The notes beneath the pieces were generated by a model that was given only the letters and a program-made list of their open reading frames with translations, was not told the DNA's origin and made no database searches. From Nocardioides sp. (GTDB taxonomy: Bacteria > Actinomycetota > Actinomycetes > Propionibacteriales > Nocardioidaceae), in contig NZ_JASLGR010000016.1 in the NCBI RefSeq assembly GCF_030150155.1, positions 1-64,000 on the forward strand: 64,000 nucleotides of DNA. The letters run 5' to 3'. Below, piece after piece: positions 63,809 to 64,000 of the stretch. Every line of letters begins with the position of its first letter. Positions within the stretch are counted from its first letter, which is position 1. The position numbers and the translations under genes were made by a program.

Positions 63809-63856
63809 CACTACATCTAGTACTTACAGGGATGTAGTTCTCCACATCTAGTTCAC
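63809..63856 (+). promoter_or_regulatory. Candidate NrdR boxes before nrdR
   Basis: CACTACATCTAGTAC and TCCACATCTAGTTCAC carry ACATCTAG 31 bases apart, the spacing of paired NrdR boxes. CTAGATGTG (63865-63873) is a third, inverted copy. NrdR binds such tandem boxes before ribonucleotide reductase operons, here likely nrdR and the nrd gene after it. The AT-rich segment 63790-63860 is the probable promoter; the rest to 63975 shows no gene. Confidence 0.6.
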
Positions 63857-63975
63857 AGAGCGGGGCTAGATGTGCACACCTGAACCGGCTTTTGCACAGG
63901 TTCGTCCACAGATTCGTCCACATTCGGCCAGAGCCGGAGGGTGGGCGACCGCCATGAGAAGGAGTTGAGACCACG

Positions 63976-64000
63976 ATGCACTGCCCCTACTGCCGGCACA
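63976..64000 (+). CDS. nrdR: Transcriptional repressor NrdR, first codons
   Basis: The window ends 25 bases into this gene. The readable start MHCPYCRH is the first half of the NrdR zinc ribbon (CPxCR), and AAGGAG lies upstream. NrdR senses dATP/ATP and represses ribonucleotide reductase genes. The lexA / LysM / nrdR order is the conserved actinobacterial one. Confidence 0.85.

Noticed and set aside
63885..63935. DnaA boxes (CGTCCACA repeats)
   Set aside because: Only partial matches to TTGTCCACA, two copies, no dnaA or dnaN nearby.

Overview
This 64 kb window comes from a chromosome of very high GC content (about 70 percent by eye). Start codons are often GTG, ATGA/GTGA stop-start overlaps are common, and the gene content is actinobacterial: LytR-CpsA-Psr protein, Rpf muralytic factor, actinobacterial protein O-mannosyltransferase, SepX/GlpR, DosR-like regulator, and SOS boxes of the TCGAAC-N4-GTTCGA type. 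Gene order matches blocks I know from Mycobacterium tuberculosis: 5-FCL / UGPase / moeA / rimJ / glpR (Rv0992c-Rv0996), pmt / rsmI / tatD / rpf / ksgA / ispE (Rv1002c-Rv1011) and miaB / miaA / dapF / hflX / lexA / LysM / nrdR (Rv2733c-Rv2718c). Together with the style of the proteins this suggests the Propionibacteriales, most likely Nocardioidaceae (Nocardioides-like). The family assignment is inference.

Layout. 0-5 kb: end of a chemotaxis receptor, an orphan DosR-like response regulator, tRNA-Arg(CCT), an LCP cell-wall ligase, a CpaB/SAF-like protein, mscL and an FmdB zinc ribbon. 5-11 kb: 5-FCL diverging from UGPase, then moeA-moaC-moaB-rimJ-like acetyltransferase, SepX and tRNA-Ala(CGC). 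11-15 kb: a tandem array of four paralogous secreted proteins. 15-22 kb: SulP and MMPL transporters, then nickel/cobalt genes (a NiCoT importer and a NicO/RcnA-type transporter). 22-31.4 kb: pmt, rsmI, tatD, rpf, rsmA, ispE, an ABC-F protein and a family 2 glycosyltransferase. 31.4-32.5 kb: a MarR regulator and a thioesterase. 32.7-44.3 kb: one long Pst-type phosphate import operon behind a PHO box. Besides pstC, pstA and pstB it encodes two PstS-like proteins, a 900-residue membrane-anchored binding protein, a sortase-fold protein lacking the catalytic residues, and two related secreted proteins. 44.3-56.7 kb: miaB, miaA, dapF, hflX and a DinG-like helicase, with small accessory genes between (two MT0933-type proteins, Nudix, PPOX, a HipBA toxin-antitoxin pair, the OhrR/Ohr peroxide pair, an SDR). 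56.8-64 kb: a secreted metalloprotease, a Tat-exported phosphodiesterase and a PhoD phosphatase, then lexA diverging from an SOS-controlled LysM protein, and the first codons of nrdR.

The most unusual feature is a dispersed tandem repeat with an exact 22-bp period. It forms six clusters (27 units) between 8.2 and 32.6 kb. Four clusters start directly on the stop codon of the preceding gene. One supplies the N-terminus of MoaC. One lies in frame inside the ABC-F protein. One pair of clusters faces each other between convergent genes and could form a very long hairpin. There are no spacers and no cas genes, so it is not a CRISPR array. I know of no described family that matches it.

All calls come from reading the sequence. 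No database search was run. Start codons were chosen by ribosome binding sites, overlaps with neighbours and family length.
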